This document shows positions 43,600 to 55,466 of a stretch of DNA of 64,000 nucleotides, in pieces. Location of the stretch: the NCBI GenBank assembly GCA_003255025.1, contig QANY01013726.1, forward strand, positions 1-64,000, read 5' to 3'. Origin of the DNA: Datisca glomerata. Lineage: Eukaryota > Streptophyta > Magnoliopsida > Cucurbitales > Datiscaceae. Positions within the stretch are counted from its first letter, which is position 1; every line of letters starts with the position of its first letter. The notes below the pieces were generated by a model. The model was not told the origin of the DNA and ran no database searches. It saw only the letters and a program-made list of their open reading frames with translations. Position numbers and translations under genes: made by a program.

Positions 43600-44530
43600 A
43601 TATTCATATCTTTGGTATCTTAGGTTGGGACATATTAACTTAGATAGGTTAAATAGGTTAACAAAGTATGGTGCTTTGAGAGAACTAAAAGTTAGAACTC
43701 TTCATGTTTATGAATCCTGTCTAGAGGGTAAAATAACCAAGAGATGCTTCACAGGAAATGGCCAAAGAGCCAAGGAACCACTTGAGCTAGTACATAGTGA
43801 TGTATGTGAATCGATCAATGTACAAGCTAGAAGAGGTGGGTATGAGTATTTTATCACTTTTATTGACGATTACTCGAGATATGATTATACTTACCTAATG
43901 CAAACAAAGTCTGAAACTTTTGGAAAGTTTAAGTTATTTTAAAGGATTGAAAACCCTTTAAAGCTGAAGTTGAAAAGCAATTAGGTAAATCATTGAAAAC
44001 CCTTCGATCCGATTGATGTAGTTTAATACTTGGATTCAGAGTTCAAGGATTATTTGCTGGAGTGTAGAATCATATACCAACTCACAGCACCTGGAACACC
44101 ACAGAAAAATAGTGTTGTTGAGAGGAGAAACCAAACCTTATTGGATATGGTTAGGTTGATGTTAAGCTACTCATCATTATCACTTACATTTTGGGGATAT
44201 ACACTACACACGGCAAGTTACATTTTGAATGTAGTGCCCTCTAAGTCTGTAAACAAAACGCTTTTAGAGCTATGGAATGACTTCAAACCTAGTTTGCGTC
44301 ATTTTTGTATATGGGGATGTGCAACTAAAGTTCATAGACCCAAGATCGGAAAGTTAGACTCAAGGTCTGAGGTATGCATATTTGTAAGTTCTACTCTACA
44401 GAGTAGAGGTGAGTACTTTTATAGACACAAGTCCAAAAGGTGTTTGGGTCGAAAAATGCAACCTTTCTTGAGCATGACTATATGCAAAACTAAAAATCTC
44501 GTGGAAGAGTAGTTCTCGAGGAATTAGCGG
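43600..44530 (+). pseudogene. pol: Integrase of E4
   Basis: LGHINLDRLNRLTKYGALRE and VYESCLEGKITKRCF (43625-43750) form the pre-integrase zinc region. ELVHSDVCESINVQARRGGY has the first Asp, and TFIDDYSRYDYTYLMQTKSE follows. A stop at 43940 and a frame change precede LRSD (second Asp, about 44005). DSEFKDYLLECRIIYQLTAP, TPQKNSVVERRNQTLLDMVR (Glu kept, about 44100-44155), FWGYTLHTASYILNVVPSKS and LRHFCIWGCATKVHRPKIGK complete it. The catalytic triad residues survive but the frame is broken in the core. Confidence 0.88.
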
Positions 44531-44639
44531 CTGATAAGATCAGACCACTTCAAATTTTACTAATAAATGACAAACTAGAGAAACCATAATTCTTGTAAAG
44601 GAAACCCTGGTGTAACATCATAGTGAGAGGATTGGGAAA

Positions 44640-45460
44640 CAACCAGTTCGCTATGAACTAGAAGTATATGTCCTAGTGTCAGACACTGTTAAGGATGATC
44701 TATTACCTTATGAAGAAGCAATGGATGATCCTGAAAAGGAGAAATGGCAAGAAGCCATGAACCAGGAAATGGAATCTATGTATTCCAATTCTGCTTGGGA
44801 ACTTGTAGATCCACCTGAAAATGTCAGGCTCATTGGATGCAAATGGATCTTCAAGAAGAAAAGGGGTGTAGAAGGGAAGTAGAGACTTTCAAGGCACGGT
44901 TAGTAGCCAAGGGTTATACATAAAGGCAGGGAGTCGATTATGAAGATACATTCTCCCCTGTGGCCATGCTGAAATTCATTCGCATCCTTTTGTCTATAGC
45001 CACTAGTTTTAACTATGAGATATGAAAAACGAACATCAAGACAGCTTTTCTGAATGGTTCTCTTGAAGAAAGCATCTATATGATGCAACCAGAAGGGTTC
45101 ATATAAAAGGGGCAAGGTAAGAAAGATGCAAGTTGCTTAATTCATTTATAGATTAAAGCAAGCATCTAGATGTTGTAGTCTTACCTTTGATAAGATTATA
45201 AAATCTTAAGGCTTTAAGTAAAATGTTGACGAAGCTTGTGTTTATAAATACATCAAATATTTATAAGATAGTGGTTTTCTTAGTTTTTTATGTTAATGAT
45301 ATTCTACTCATTGGAAATTATGTAGAAACTCTATCAAAAGTAAAGAAGTGGTTAGTTGAGAAATTTCAAATGAAAGATTTGGGAGAAGCGAGCTATGTTC
45401 TAGGCATCCAAATCCTAAGGGATAGAAAGAACAAACTCTTAGCTCTTTCTTAGGCATCTT
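44640..45460 (+). pseudogene. pol: Reverse transcriptase of E4 (YVND active site)
   Basis: EKEKWQEAMNQEMESMYSNS, AWELVDPPENVRLIGCKWIF and KKKRG (44735-44870) open the domain. After a stop come FKARLVAKGYT and DYEDTFSPVAMLKFIRILLS (44890-44990). The first catalytic block reads KTNIKTAFLNGSLEESIYMM (45030-45085), where M-D-V-K has become T-N-I-K. The second block VVFLVFYVNDILLIGNYVET (45268-45325) has YVND for YVDD. LGEASYVLGIQILRDRKNKL follows. Both catalytic changes would inactivate the enzyme. Confidence 0.88.
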
Positions 45461-46190
45461 TTATTGATAAGGTGCTGGGGAGATTCTCTATGGAGAATTC
45501 CAAGAAAGCTCAACTACCGACCAAACATGAAATTGTCATTTCCAAGGAACAATGTCCTAAGACACCTTAGAAGGAAGAGGATATAAGAAATGCTCCATAT
45601 GCTTCAACAGTTGGAAGTCTCATGTATGCCATGTTGTGTATGAGACCGGACATCTGTTATGCAGTGGGAATTGTCATTCATTATCAATTGAATTCAAGTT
45701 TGAAACATTGGATTACAGTAAAGTATATTCTCAAGTATCTTAGGAGAACGAGAAACTATATGATTGTTTATTCAGGCGGAGACCTGAACCCCACTAGATA
45801 TATTGTTTCTGATTTTCAATCAGACAGAGTGGTCAAAAGTCGACATATGGATCAGTATTCACCCTAGGTGGAGGAGCTGTAGTCTAGAGAGTATTAATCA
45901 ATCTAGCATTGCAGATTCCACTATGGAAGCCGAATATATAGCAACTTGTGAGGTTGCGAAAGATACTGTATTTCTTAGAAAGTTCTATACTAATCTGGAA
46001 GTAGTTCTAGATATGGACAAGTCACTGATCTTGTACTGTGACAACAGGGAGGCGGTGGTGATTTCCAAGGAACCGATGAGTCACAAGAGGGGAGGACACA
46101 TAGAAAGGAAATATCATCTTGTGAGAGAGATCGTGCATCGAAGTGATGTGACTATCATGAAGATAGCGTTGAAATAGAACCTGGCTGATC
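45461..46190 (+). pseudogene. pol: RNase H of E4
   Basis: SFIDKVLGRFSMENSKKAQL-like linker, then ASTVGSLMYAMLCMRPDICY and YILKYLRRTRNYMIVYSGGD (45600-45780). After frame changes: SSIADSTMEAEYIATCEVAK with the catalytic Glu, DMDKSLILYCDNREAVVISK with Asp, and HIERKYHLVREIVHRSDVTI (45900-46165). LADPFAKTLPRKH lies just after the stop at 46177. The gene leads directly into the polypurine tract. Confidence 0.86.
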
Positions 46191-46230
46191 CTTTTGCAAA
46201 GACACTTCCTAGGAAACATTTGCTTTAGGG

Positions 46231-46242
46231 AAAGTGAGAAAT
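46231..46242 (+). other. Polypurine tract of E4
   Basis: AAAGTGAGAAAT directly before the 3' LTR (AAGTGGGAGAT in related copies). Confidence 0.8.
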
Positions 46243-48425
46243 TATTGGGGGTTATAGTCTCAAAGCATGTGTATTGACATTTGATATGAAATTTAATAAG
46301 GATTGCAATTTTCTTATAATTGTTCATTTAAATTATTATTGAATAATTTATATAAATATTTGAAAATTACATAGTCATTAATGAGACCATGATCTTGTAT
46401 TAGTACGAGAGGATTAAGATCATAGATAAGGAATAAAATTATCAGCAACATATTAAAGTATGAAATCTTTAATGAATGGTGGCGGGTACGATTCACTAAG
46501 CATTATGAATGCATGTGATCTAGATCCGGATCATTGATGTAAATAGACATCTTAGTGATGTCGCTTTATATAATGATATTATATATGACTGCAACAATGT
46601 GAATTAATATCTTTATCAACGTATCATTTATCATAAAGATTTAATATACATCAATTCGATGATCATATGTAGATCAGTCTGAATCCTGAATAGTCATGAA
46701 TTCATATGCATGTCTACTGGATATTTTGATTAACTCGTTAAGGTTTGTTTAGAAAATAGGCTATTGACTTTTGTTTTGGAGCTTCAGTAATATGGATGGC
46801 TAGGAACATGATCTTACAAGTTTTGGAATTCAAGCTTTTCTAACGGATCGTATATCCGTTCCCTAAAGTGTCAATTCTGAAACTGAATGGTTGTTGAGCT
46901 CAAATTTATAATAAGATTATAAATTATAAATTAGTCATTCACTAGTGGATTAATGGTACTTAAGGATTAAGAGATAATTAGAAGGGTAAAATGGTAATTT
47001 TGATCAATTCTAATCTACGAACCAATAATAGGATGATAGAACTACGTGAAATGATTATATCAGTGGACTACATGAGAATACTTTGTAAATAGGATATGTA
47101 ATCTTTAAGAGTGCAATTCCATATTTATAGTGCAGTAATAATGAAATTGATAAATAAGATTATTTAATTAAATAGTTTAATTAATAATCTAATGTATTGG
47201 AGCTTAAGATTATCGGTCCATGGTCCCTAAATCACTTCTGTACTACGCAGTCTAGCGTGTGAATATTTCAGGACATTAGAAAATGACTTACTTGCAAATG
47301 AATTTTTAATCAGGGGTAAGTACATAATTATGAGACAATTATGTGTGATTAATTATTAAGAATTAATTAATTGAATAATTTATATATATAAATATAATTT
47401 TCGGAATTAATATATATATAAATAATTATCAATTTTTTAATTATTTATAATTGAGACAAAATATCTAATTTATGAAATAACAGATAATTTAGTTTATAGG
47501 GATAATCATATATGTTAATTTTGAATTAACAAATATCTAGATATTTAATTTGATTAAAATAAATATTTAATACACAGTAATTTCCATGTGTCAATCACTG
47601 ATTGAGTATCTGAGATTGACATGGACTACTATAGTACCACGTGGCACTACAATAGTGGGTATGCAACACTGTAATGCTGTGAGGCACTGTGCTGCCGTGG
47701 CACTGTAGTTGTGCACAATGGTAGTGGGACCCACTACTGTTGAAAATTTTATAATTAAATATTATTTCAATTATCCCAAAATATATGATACGCCATTATT
47801 AAGAAAAATATACAGATATTATTCTGATGGCCTAAGATAATGAATTTGCTTAATCAATCAGTTGAATCACAGAATCAATTCATTAATCAAGAGTTGAGAG
47901 AAGAACACAATTCTTAATGAGTGATTTTTCTACGATTAAGAGTTAATCAAATATCTAAAAGAATAATCGTAACTTTCTTTTAGAAAATCATCTCACAAAA
48001 ATCATTCTCAGTAAATCTCTAGATCTCACGTGTTGAGTACATCTAAAGGCAGAAAAGTGTCTTCGTTATATTCTACGTGTCCACACATGTTTTAGTGGGT
48101 TGGAGATTGACTTGGAAGATCTTAGTGTGGATCTCGGAGTCTGCTAATCGTTAGAACGATTTCATGAGAACGGAAAATCAATTAATTTTGCGAGGACGCT
48201 TGCTTTAGAATACAAGAGGTATATGATTCCTAACCTTGTATGTTGTTAATTTAACATATAAATATATAATGGATCCTGACTGATTGAAAAGTGTTTTCAA
48301 TTAAAAGTGTCTTTTGTTATCGTAGCGTTGCACGATTTTATTTTATCAAAAGATTCGATTTTTATTTTAAAAAATTAAGTTTTCAAATGGCCACGCGCCA
48401 CACGCTTCCGCCGCGACGACCAACA
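46243..48425 (+). repeat. 3' LTR of E4 (2183 bp)
   Basis: Starts TATTGGGGGTTATAG (TGTTGAGGG in E3) and ends GACGACCAACA. It is the longest intact copy of this LTR in the window and the reference for the fragments at 37165, 38794, 52536 and 58313. Foreign copia pol sequence begins at 48426. Confidence 0.9.
47631..47738 (+). promoter_or_regulatory. Palindrome cluster in the E4 3' LTR
   Basis: Equivalent of 39721-39843: ATAGTACCACGTGGCACTAC keeps the G-box core CACGTG but has lost two matching bases; GTGAGGCACTGTGCTGCC and TTGTGCACAA remain. Confidence 0.55.
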
Positions 48426-48514
48426 GCTGATCCATTCACGAAGACTTTAAACAGTAAAGCCTTTGATGGTCATATGGAGAGCATGGGGATACAAGATTAT
48501 ACACACCGACCTTA
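48426..48514 (+). pseudogene. pol: Last codons of another copia pol (E7)
   Basis: Reads ADPFTKTLNSKAFDGHMESM followed by GIQDYTHRP and a stop, the typical C-terminal end of copia polyproteins (ADPFTKxLxxxxFxxHxxxxG). It follows directly on the E4 3' LTR end, so E4 was inserted within the last codons of E7, or recombination joined them. The upstream part of E7 was not found in the window. Confidence 0.82.
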
Positions 48515-48516
48515 GT

Positions 48517-48529
48517 CCAAGTGGGAGAT
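48517..48529 (+). other. Polypurine tract of E7
   Basis: CCAAGTGGGAGAT before TGTTGGAATTATG, the classic junction of copia pol end and 3' LTR. Confidence 0.85.
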
Positions 48530-50340
48530 TGTTGGAATTATGTCCATAAAGTAGGGTGTAATTACTATTTATGAGTATTTAGTTATTTTTTAGACATTTC
48601 GTACTGCTAAATTTTTTTGAATGAATGAATGTTTTTCTATTAATTAAAGTGTGTTTATAACATATTTAAGTCCTGGAACTATTGTCAAGGTAAGAAGAGT
48701 AAAGACAGAGGGGTCCTCTAGATAAACTCTTCTGAAATAATTCAGAATGATATTCGCAGACTTATGATCGACTAGGCAATCAAGTTCGATTATGACTGTT
48801 AGGTTGAACTAATGGATGCCAGTCTTGGGGCATGGGAGTGGAGACTCTGACGGTTGACCTAGGCCTGTTATGGAACATGTTGAATAGACCTGTAACAAAT
48901 TAGTTTAGAGCAAAACTGTTTATTTAGCTCTAAATCTAATTGTTACACTTTAATAGTATTTTCATAATTACATTTATCTTGAGGTGAATACGAAACTTGA
49001 CTTAGTTACTTGCGGTCTTTGATATGTCAAATGAGTGAGTTCGAATTGCCGGACAATGCCTCAGCTGTTGGGATCGTAATTCAACTATGTTTGAGTTGTG
49101 TGATTCACATATATGGAAATTCATGATTAGATGGTGAAAGTAACAATATCACCTTATGTTTTATTGATAGGTGTGTGAATAAATTAACTTGGTCAAGTAT
49201 TCAATTAAATGAGTCATTGAATAAGACTTGTGTATTGTATTAGACAATTCACTGTTATGTCTTTATTTTTCACTGTCAATAATAGAGTTAAGAAAATAAT
49301 AACAAAATGGGTAAAATGATAATCTATATTCCTCTCTTGTTACTGATATTCACAAAGGGTAATATGATAAAATATTTTGTGCACTGTGAATAAAAGAGTT
49401 TATTTGCACCAACAGAAAAGATAGCGCGCATGAATCAAGAGTTGATTCGACATCGAACCTATAGTGGAGCCGTACAATGTTAGGATTAAATAGATCGTGA
49501 ATTTATCAAGGTAAATTTGCCGGGTATTTGAATCTTATAGTTTTGTTCATGTGGGTCCATTAGATCTCAGGGATAGCTCATGAGAACATGAATAAAAGAA
49601 ACAATATCAGTTGGGCCAAAATGTGTTTGGGGGCCAAGCTGTATTTTCTGAACCCATATGTGATGGGTTTTGTCAATTAATTAGTGATAAACAAGTAATT
49701 CATTTTATATTTTCTAATTATTGAACAATAAATAAATAAAAGATATTAATTAATTAATTGATGGAGATCAATTTAATTTATCAATTGGGATTGATAAATT
49801 TGGACACAATATTGACTTTAAGGGGAAAGATACTTTTCAAAAATTACATAAGTATTGGGGTTGAATTTTCAGAAATTTGACATATATGGGTAGATGTGCA
49901 AATTCCAAATTATTATATAAGAGAGATGTGTGTTGACACAACTCTAAGCATGCAGAGAAAAAGTTGTCTCTCCCCTCCTTACTGTGTTGTCGTCGAACCC
50001 CATAGAGGAAGAAAAAAAATTTCTTCCTTAGTTGTTTTGAAAGACCACTCTCAGTTTCTTATCGATATTCTCTAGAGACATATTTCTGAAATTCACGAGT
50101 AGTTGTTGGTGTAAAAATAATTTGAAGTTCTTGATTCTTGAAGATTGAATAACACTAAACTTAAATTATGATTCCACCAATTCAGAAAATCTCTGATAAA
50201 AAAAAAGTATAGAATTATTTTTACCTCTTTTGAATACATTGAACTTAATATGCATAATTAGTTATATGATTTTAATAATTAATATAATTAAATTCGTTGA
50301 TGAGAATTTTTTTTATTATTCGCCACAAACCCCTCATGGT
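48530..50340 (+). repeat. 3' LTR of E7 (end approximate)
   Basis: Begins TGTTGGAATTATGTCC after the polypurine tract. It is AT-rich, unlike the E4-family LTR, and lacks any second copy here. TATATAAGAGAG (49915) could be a promoter element. The end is placed near the CGCCACAAACCCC at 50320-50336 only by composition. Confidence 0.6.
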
Positions 50341-50445
50341 TCATTGATTTTTCCTCAAATTTTATAACTCGATCCAACATGTAATCCATTTAATTTGTAA
50401 AATTAATGCATGTACTCAATATAGTTAGTAAAACTGATATACATA

Positions 50446-51638
50446 GGGCCCATTTGGCTCCTCTTAAACTTATAGATAAAACTTTTAAGTTGTAACGTAT
50501 TTAAGTTTACTTTAATCTATATGTTAAAACGTGTTTGACTTAGCTTATTACAATTAACTTTAAGCTATAATTTTTTTTATATTGACGTTTGGAAAATACA
50601 TAAATAATTGAATTATTTTAATTGAAATTAATTTAGTTTTTTACTTAATGATACAACTTGCATTTAATTCATTTCCTTAGTATCTATATTTTTTCAAATC
50701 GTTAATCTAAACGAGAATCATTCTGAGCCATTTGTTTCCCCGACTCTCCAACCTGACCTGGCTCAACTCACCGACCCATGTTCCTGACCTGACCTGTGGC
50801 CTTGACCCGTGTCGTGTCCCGATCTCGACCCCAACCCCGTATCAACCCGACACCCCGACATGTGATCTATCCGACCCAACTCACCGGCACGAACCCGTGT
50901 CTCATCCAATCTCAGTTCCCCAACCCGAACCTACCTCCTGATCTTGTGTCCCTAACCTGTTCTTGACCCACCGGACCTGTGTTTCCACCCGACCCCGGCT
51001 CCCCCACCCGACTTATGTCCCATACTGACTCGACTTCCTAATCCGACCCTAGTTCCCCGACCCGACCCCGATTCCTCGACCTAACACATGTTCCCGACCT
51101 GATGAGTGTCCCCGACCCAAACTCCTGAACTCACGTCCCTACCTGAGTCCCTGACCCTACCTACGCCAACCCGTGTTCTTGACCCGACTCCACGATCCAT
51201 CCCGACCTATTACCTATCTTGACCTGTGTCCCACCCGAACCCCACACATTGACCCCCCAACCCATGTCCCTGACCCGACCCGAACTCTTGACCTCATGGA
51301 AAGCACCGCTGAAAGAATCGATAATTACATCGGCGCTACCACTCCAGTTTAAAGCAGCATAGTTTCTTTCTCATTTCATAAATCTGTCTTGAAAAAGAGA
51401 GGTATGTTTGTATAGTTTTTAAAAAAGAAAGGGGTAAATTTGGAGATGTAAAAAAATTGAAAGAAATGTAAGTTAAAAAATTAGATTAGTTTAGTTTAAA
51501 GCTTATTAGTTTTTTAGCTTAAATAAACTGCTACCTTATTCCAATAAATTGTAACAAACGTCCTCTTAAAAATAACATATTTAGTTATTTATGTTATAAG
51601 TCATAAGTTGTTACTTATACGTTGAACCAAACAGAGCC
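50446..51638. mobile_element. Terminal-inverted-repeat DNA element with a C-rich core
   Basis: The left end GGGCCCATTTGG and the right end (reverse strand GGCTCTGTTTGG) match at 8 of 12 bases. ATA lies directly outside both ends (50443-50445 and 51639-51641), a possible three-base target duplication. The subterminal parts are AT-rich with inverted pieces (ATAAGTTGTTAC-like, AAGCTTATTAG-like). There is no transposase, so it is non-autonomous. The TTTGG-type end and three-base duplication suggest PIF/Harbinger-like, but ATA is not its usual TAA/TTA target. Confidence 0.6.
50735..51298. repeat. CCCGACC-type C-rich degenerate minisatellite
   Basis: About 560 bases dominated by CCCGACC, CCTGACC, TTGACCC, TGTCCC and ACCCCGA words, very different from the surrounding AT-rich DNA. 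Plus-strand frames here (Pro/Thr/Ser-rich) are produced by the repeat. It lies fully inside the terminal-inverted-repeat element. Confidence 0.85.
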
Positions 51639-51944
51639 ATACTCAATTAATTTATATTATTAACACGGTTGAATGATTTAGATGAAACGAATTTCAAAAT
51701 ATATTAAATGATATACATTTCAAAACCAATAGGATACATGCTTTTACGAAAAACAAATTCTGCTGTTAGATATACATTGTATATGACGATGTCAACTTTT
51801 CCAATGCATTAATCTTTGGCCCTTTGAGAAATTATTTTATCATAAATTCTTAGCATAAAACATAAAATATTTAATTATTAGTTTTAATTAGTAACATAAA
51901 ACATTAATTATTTAGATCACTTAAAATTAAAATTAAATTATGAC

Positions 51945-52535
51945 ATAAAAAGGATCTTGAAAATCTTGAAGTAAAAATAGTTGATGAAGACCAAGCTGTA
52001 TTTCTCTTAAATTCACTACCAAAAAGGTTTGAGACCTTGAAAGATACACTCACATATAACAAGGATGTTCTAACACTCGATGTTGTTCTTGGTGTAATTC
52101 GAGCAAAAGAACTTGAGTTTAGAGCTGCTAGGGAGGAATCATGAGTTGGAGAAGGATTGATAGCAAGAGGAAGATCTGATAAGAAAGATAGTCAAAGGAG
52201 AAAAGTCAGTCAAGGTCTAAGTCCAAAACTCAAAAGGGAAAGTTCAAATGCTTTCACTGTCACAAAGAAAGGCATATTAGAAGAAATTTTCCAGATAGAA
52301 AGAAAGAAGAACACACTGGTTCAAGTAATACAGTAGTTGGAGATGATGGTTATGAAAGCTCAGAACTTCTGGTTTTAGCAAGTGAAAGAAGTACATTTAA
52401 GTGGGTGCTAGACAGTGGCTGCTCCTTTTTCATGTGTCCAAATTAGTCTTGGTTTGACACATATGATTCCATAGATGGAGGTAAGGAGCTAAGTGGTGAT
52501 GATACTGATTTAAAAATCATTGGTATTGGCATAAT
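51945..52535 (+). pseudogene. gag-pol: Copia gag C-terminus, zinc knuckle and protease (fragment)
   Basis: A different copia family. Gag helices: VDEDQAVFLLNSLPKRFETL, KDTLTYNKDVLTLD and GVIRAKELEFRAAREES (about 51985-52140), then a stop. A Ser/Lys-rich linker follows, then the knuckle CFHCHKEGHIRRNF (about 52250-52293), whose last Cys is Phe. The protease motif WVLDSGCSFFMCP (about 52400-52440) keeps D-S-G. LKIIGIGIIK ends the recognisable part, where an E5-type LTR fragment starts. It resembles the Tork/Ivana-like group of plant copia elements. Confidence 0.82.
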
Positions 52536-52825
52536 TAAATTATTATTTGATAATAATTTAAATCAACTAAATATAGTATTTGTGATAACAAATAAGTTAG
52601 TTGATATGGATAATCAGATATGTTAATTTTGAATCAACTGATATCTAAATAATTATATGATTAAAATAAATATTTAATTCACAGTTATCGTGTGTCAATC
52701 ATTAATAGGGTATCAGAAATTGACTTGGACTACTCTGGTGCCACGAGGCACTACAGTAGTGAGTGTGCAATACTGTAATACCATATGACACTACAATGGT
52801 GTCGTGAGGCACTGTGCTGGCCATT
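52536..52825 (+). repeat. 5' LTR fragment of E5
   Basis: Matches the E4 5' LTR from about 39525 to 39780 (GGATAATCAGATATGTTAAT, TATCAGAAATTGAC, GGCACTACA...). Its G-box palindrome reads CTGGTGCCACGAGGCACTAC, so the CACGTG core is lost. Confidence 0.82.
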
Positions 52826-52925
52826 AGAATAATATCTGTATATATATCTAGATAATGGTATATCAGATTTTTAAGGATAAAGTGAAATAATATTTAATTG
52901 TTAAATTACCAAATGCAGTGAGACC
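52826..52925 (-). repeat. Inverted LTR segment in E5
   Basis: GGCCATTAGAATAATATCTG through AATATTTAATTG and GAGACCCAC is the reverse complement of the E4 3' LTR at about 47725-47830 (GGGACCCAC ... ATATTATTCTGATGGCC). The LTR before it is in direct orientation. Confidence 0.82.
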
Positions 52926-54361
52926 CACTATAATTGTCTCCATCTTTAGTACAACACCTTGACCATAAAAACCTAAATTCTTTTAATTATCCATTTAAAT
53001 TTGAAATTGATGTAATTTTAAAATTAATTATGAAAATTTGATTTTATGAAATATAAAAATTAATAGGTTGATTGGGTTTGACCCAAGTTTGACCAACTCA
53101 AATAAAATATTTATTTGACTAAGTCAAAGTCAACTATATTAAAATGAATAATTATAGAAATTATTTTAATTAAGAAAAATAATTTTTCTAATTAAAAAGG
53201 GCTTGAATATTATGAAGATGTATATCAGGAGGAGAATGCAATATATTGGGAAATATGTATTCTTGAAGTCCACCTTGTAAATTTATTTCTTTATTTTAAG
53301 GGTTGTAATTTAGAAATACCCAATAGTGACTCGGTCCATCATTTTTTTATCTAATTATTAAATAATTGTTTAATTGTTATGTTTGATAATATGTCCATGC
53401 ATTAGTCGATCACATGCCATACATGAAAATCCCACAGGGTTATTTAATCATGCATCTCATCTGTAGAAATATGTTTTATTACGATTGTTCTAATATGTTT
53501 ATATGTATTGTTTTATGAAATTAATTGCATGTAAACTGCTAGATTTTAATTAGTTAAAATTTAGTAATCACATCACACTCTAAGCTATAGTAACCTTTAG
53601 GTTATCCGACTTTAGTAAAAGAGTTTTATTAAAGTTAATTAGTTAATCTAAGTTCACCTAATTATGACTTAGGCGCTTCAGAAAGTTAAATATACTTAGA
53701 CCAATGAGAGTGGATTAATTGATAATTAAATATTCATAGGGTTATTATTTTAACTAGTAGTTAATTTGAAATTTATTGATTAGTTAAAATAGAAATACAT
53801 TATCCTAAAATAGTGAGTGACAGAAGGTTTACATGCCAATGTAACATATGGTCTCCATCTTTAGTACAACACCTTGGCCTTGAGATGGATTTGTTTTCAT
53901 CACCCTAAGGAAGGTTTCGAGCTGTACAAATACCAAGGTTGGACTTCTTAAGAATCTAGGAGGAAGTGATGTAGTTTAGTTTTGACCGACCTTAAGGTGA
54001 CATATTCTAAATGAAGTCATGAAATCTGAATTGATGGGTTACACTCACAAAATAACAATCAAGCTTTCATGTGGATAGTTGTGACTTGATCGAACAAGCG
54101 ATACCTTATTTTTAAGAAAGAAAATATGAGATATTTTAAGTTTTAATTAATAAGGATGAGAATGTCCCATAGACAGTCTGAGGTTAATCTGACCGACCCT
54201 AAGTTGACACATTAATCGTTGGATTGTTTTATCGTGGCTAGTAAATTCTAAATTTATGTGTTTATTATGATTGCATTCGTGAATCACGTTTACTTTTTAA
54301 ATTCTAAATACTTATCAATTATATTGAATTATGTATGTTTTAAATTTCAGTTATCAATATT
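52926..54361 (+). other. E5 leader, no gene
   Basis: From about 53225 it matches the E4 leader. The phrase TCTCCATCTTTAGTACAACA occurs twice (52939 and 53850), showing an additional rearrangement at the left edge. No frame has a recognisable domain. Confidence 0.7.
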
Positions 54362-55180
54362 ATGTCTACCATGGGCAACCATGTTGCTGCTTTACTAGCT
54401 CTTAAGAAATTGAATGGTGATAATTTCGTACGTTGGAAATCAAATATGTACTTAATGCTAATTTGTGAGAACCATAAGTTCATTCTTACTGAGAAATGTC
54501 CGGAGAAGCCCGCTACTAACATCCCTAATAATGTTAGGGACAAATATAATGTTTGGGTCATATCAAACAACAAGATGAATTGCTACATGTTTGTGAGCAT
54601 GAATGATGTTCTGAGAACCAAGCATGAAGATTGCCTATGAGATTATGGAATATTTACAGGTAATGTTTGGGCAGTAGTCCGATCAAAGTCTTCATGAGGC
54701 CATTAGAAGCTATATGACAACTACGATGAGGAAAATTTCTTCTATTCGAGAACATGTTTTGAACATGATCAACATAGTGCACGAGGCAGAAGTACATGAG
54801 GCGACCATTGATAAGCGGACTCAAGTTAGCATCATATTAGAGTCGCTCACACCATTTTTTTCTGCATTCACGACCAACTACATTATGAATAAGTTGCAAT
54901 TCAACATGATCCAATTGTTGAATGAACTGCAGATTTTTTAGTCACTCAACCTTAGAATGACCAAAAAGGGTGAGCTAAATGTAGTTGAGCAAAAGCTTTC
55001 TTCCAATATTGTTAAGAACAAGAAAAACAAGAAGAACAATGGTAAGGACAAGAATAAGAAAAAAAGAATAAAGAAAGAAAGCAAGCTCAAAGGAAAGTGT
55101 TTCCACTATGATTTTGAAAGTCATTGGAAGAAAAACTATATCAAGTATCACTTTGAGCAGAAAAAGAAAGGTAAATATGA
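54362..55180 (+). pseudogene. gag: gag of E5
   Basis: ATG 54362 gives MSTMGNHVAALLALKKLNGD, then NFVRWKSNMYLMLICENHKF, ILTEKCPEKP, WVISNNKMNCYMFVSMNDVL and RTKHED (to 54635), where the frame breaks. It resumes with TTTMRKISSIREHVLNMINI, VHEATIDKRTQVSIILESL and LQFNMIQLLNELQ, stop at 54939. The next frame, from 54957, has the Lys-rich linker and a knuckle CFHYDFESHWKKNY, in which second and last Cys are both Tyr. The first 90 codons are a clean frame with the same start as E4. Confidence 0.88.
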
Positions 55181-55466
55181 TTTACTTGTACTTGAAGTTT
55201 GTTTAGTGGAATATGATTTGTCATCATGGATACTTGATTCAGGAGCCACTAACCATGTATGTTTTTCTTTACAGATGCTTGATTCGTCAAGGGAGCTGGC
55301 TGATGGCGAGGTCATTTTGAGATTTGACAGTGGTGCGAACGTGTCAGCTATAGCTTTAGGGACAACCCGTTTACTTTTTGGATATAATTACTTAGTTTTA
55401 AACAATGTTTATTATATTCATGGTTTTTCGAGGAATTTGATTTCTCTTTCATTTTTGCAAGAATAA
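55181..55466 (+). pseudogene. pol: Protease region of E5
   Basis: LSSWILDSGATNHVCFSLQM (about 55218-55275) is a complete copia protease active-site motif with D-S-G. RELADGEVILRF, GTTRLLFGYNYLVLNNVYYI and HGFSRNLISLSFLQE follow up to the stop. It is open in one frame with the preceding knuckle (169 codons). Confidence 0.87.

Larger units (their letters stand above)
38794..48425 (+). mobile_element. Ty1/copia element E4 (5' LTR truncated)
   Basis: A plus-strand copia element: partial 5' LTR (38794-40550), primer site, 1.7-kb leader, gag, protease, integrase, RT, RNase H, polypurine tract and full 2.2-kb 3' LTR (46243-48425). LTR ends are TG/TA...CCAACA. Gag-pol motifs match E5 closely. The first ~0.4 kb of the 5' LTR is missing, so no target duplication can be tested. 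All domains are present in order, but every frame is broken. Confidence 0.85.

Noticed and set aside
50732..50941. Plus-strand Pro/Thr/Ser-rich frame of 69 codons
   Set aside because: It lies in the CCCGACC minisatellite and simply translates the repeat.
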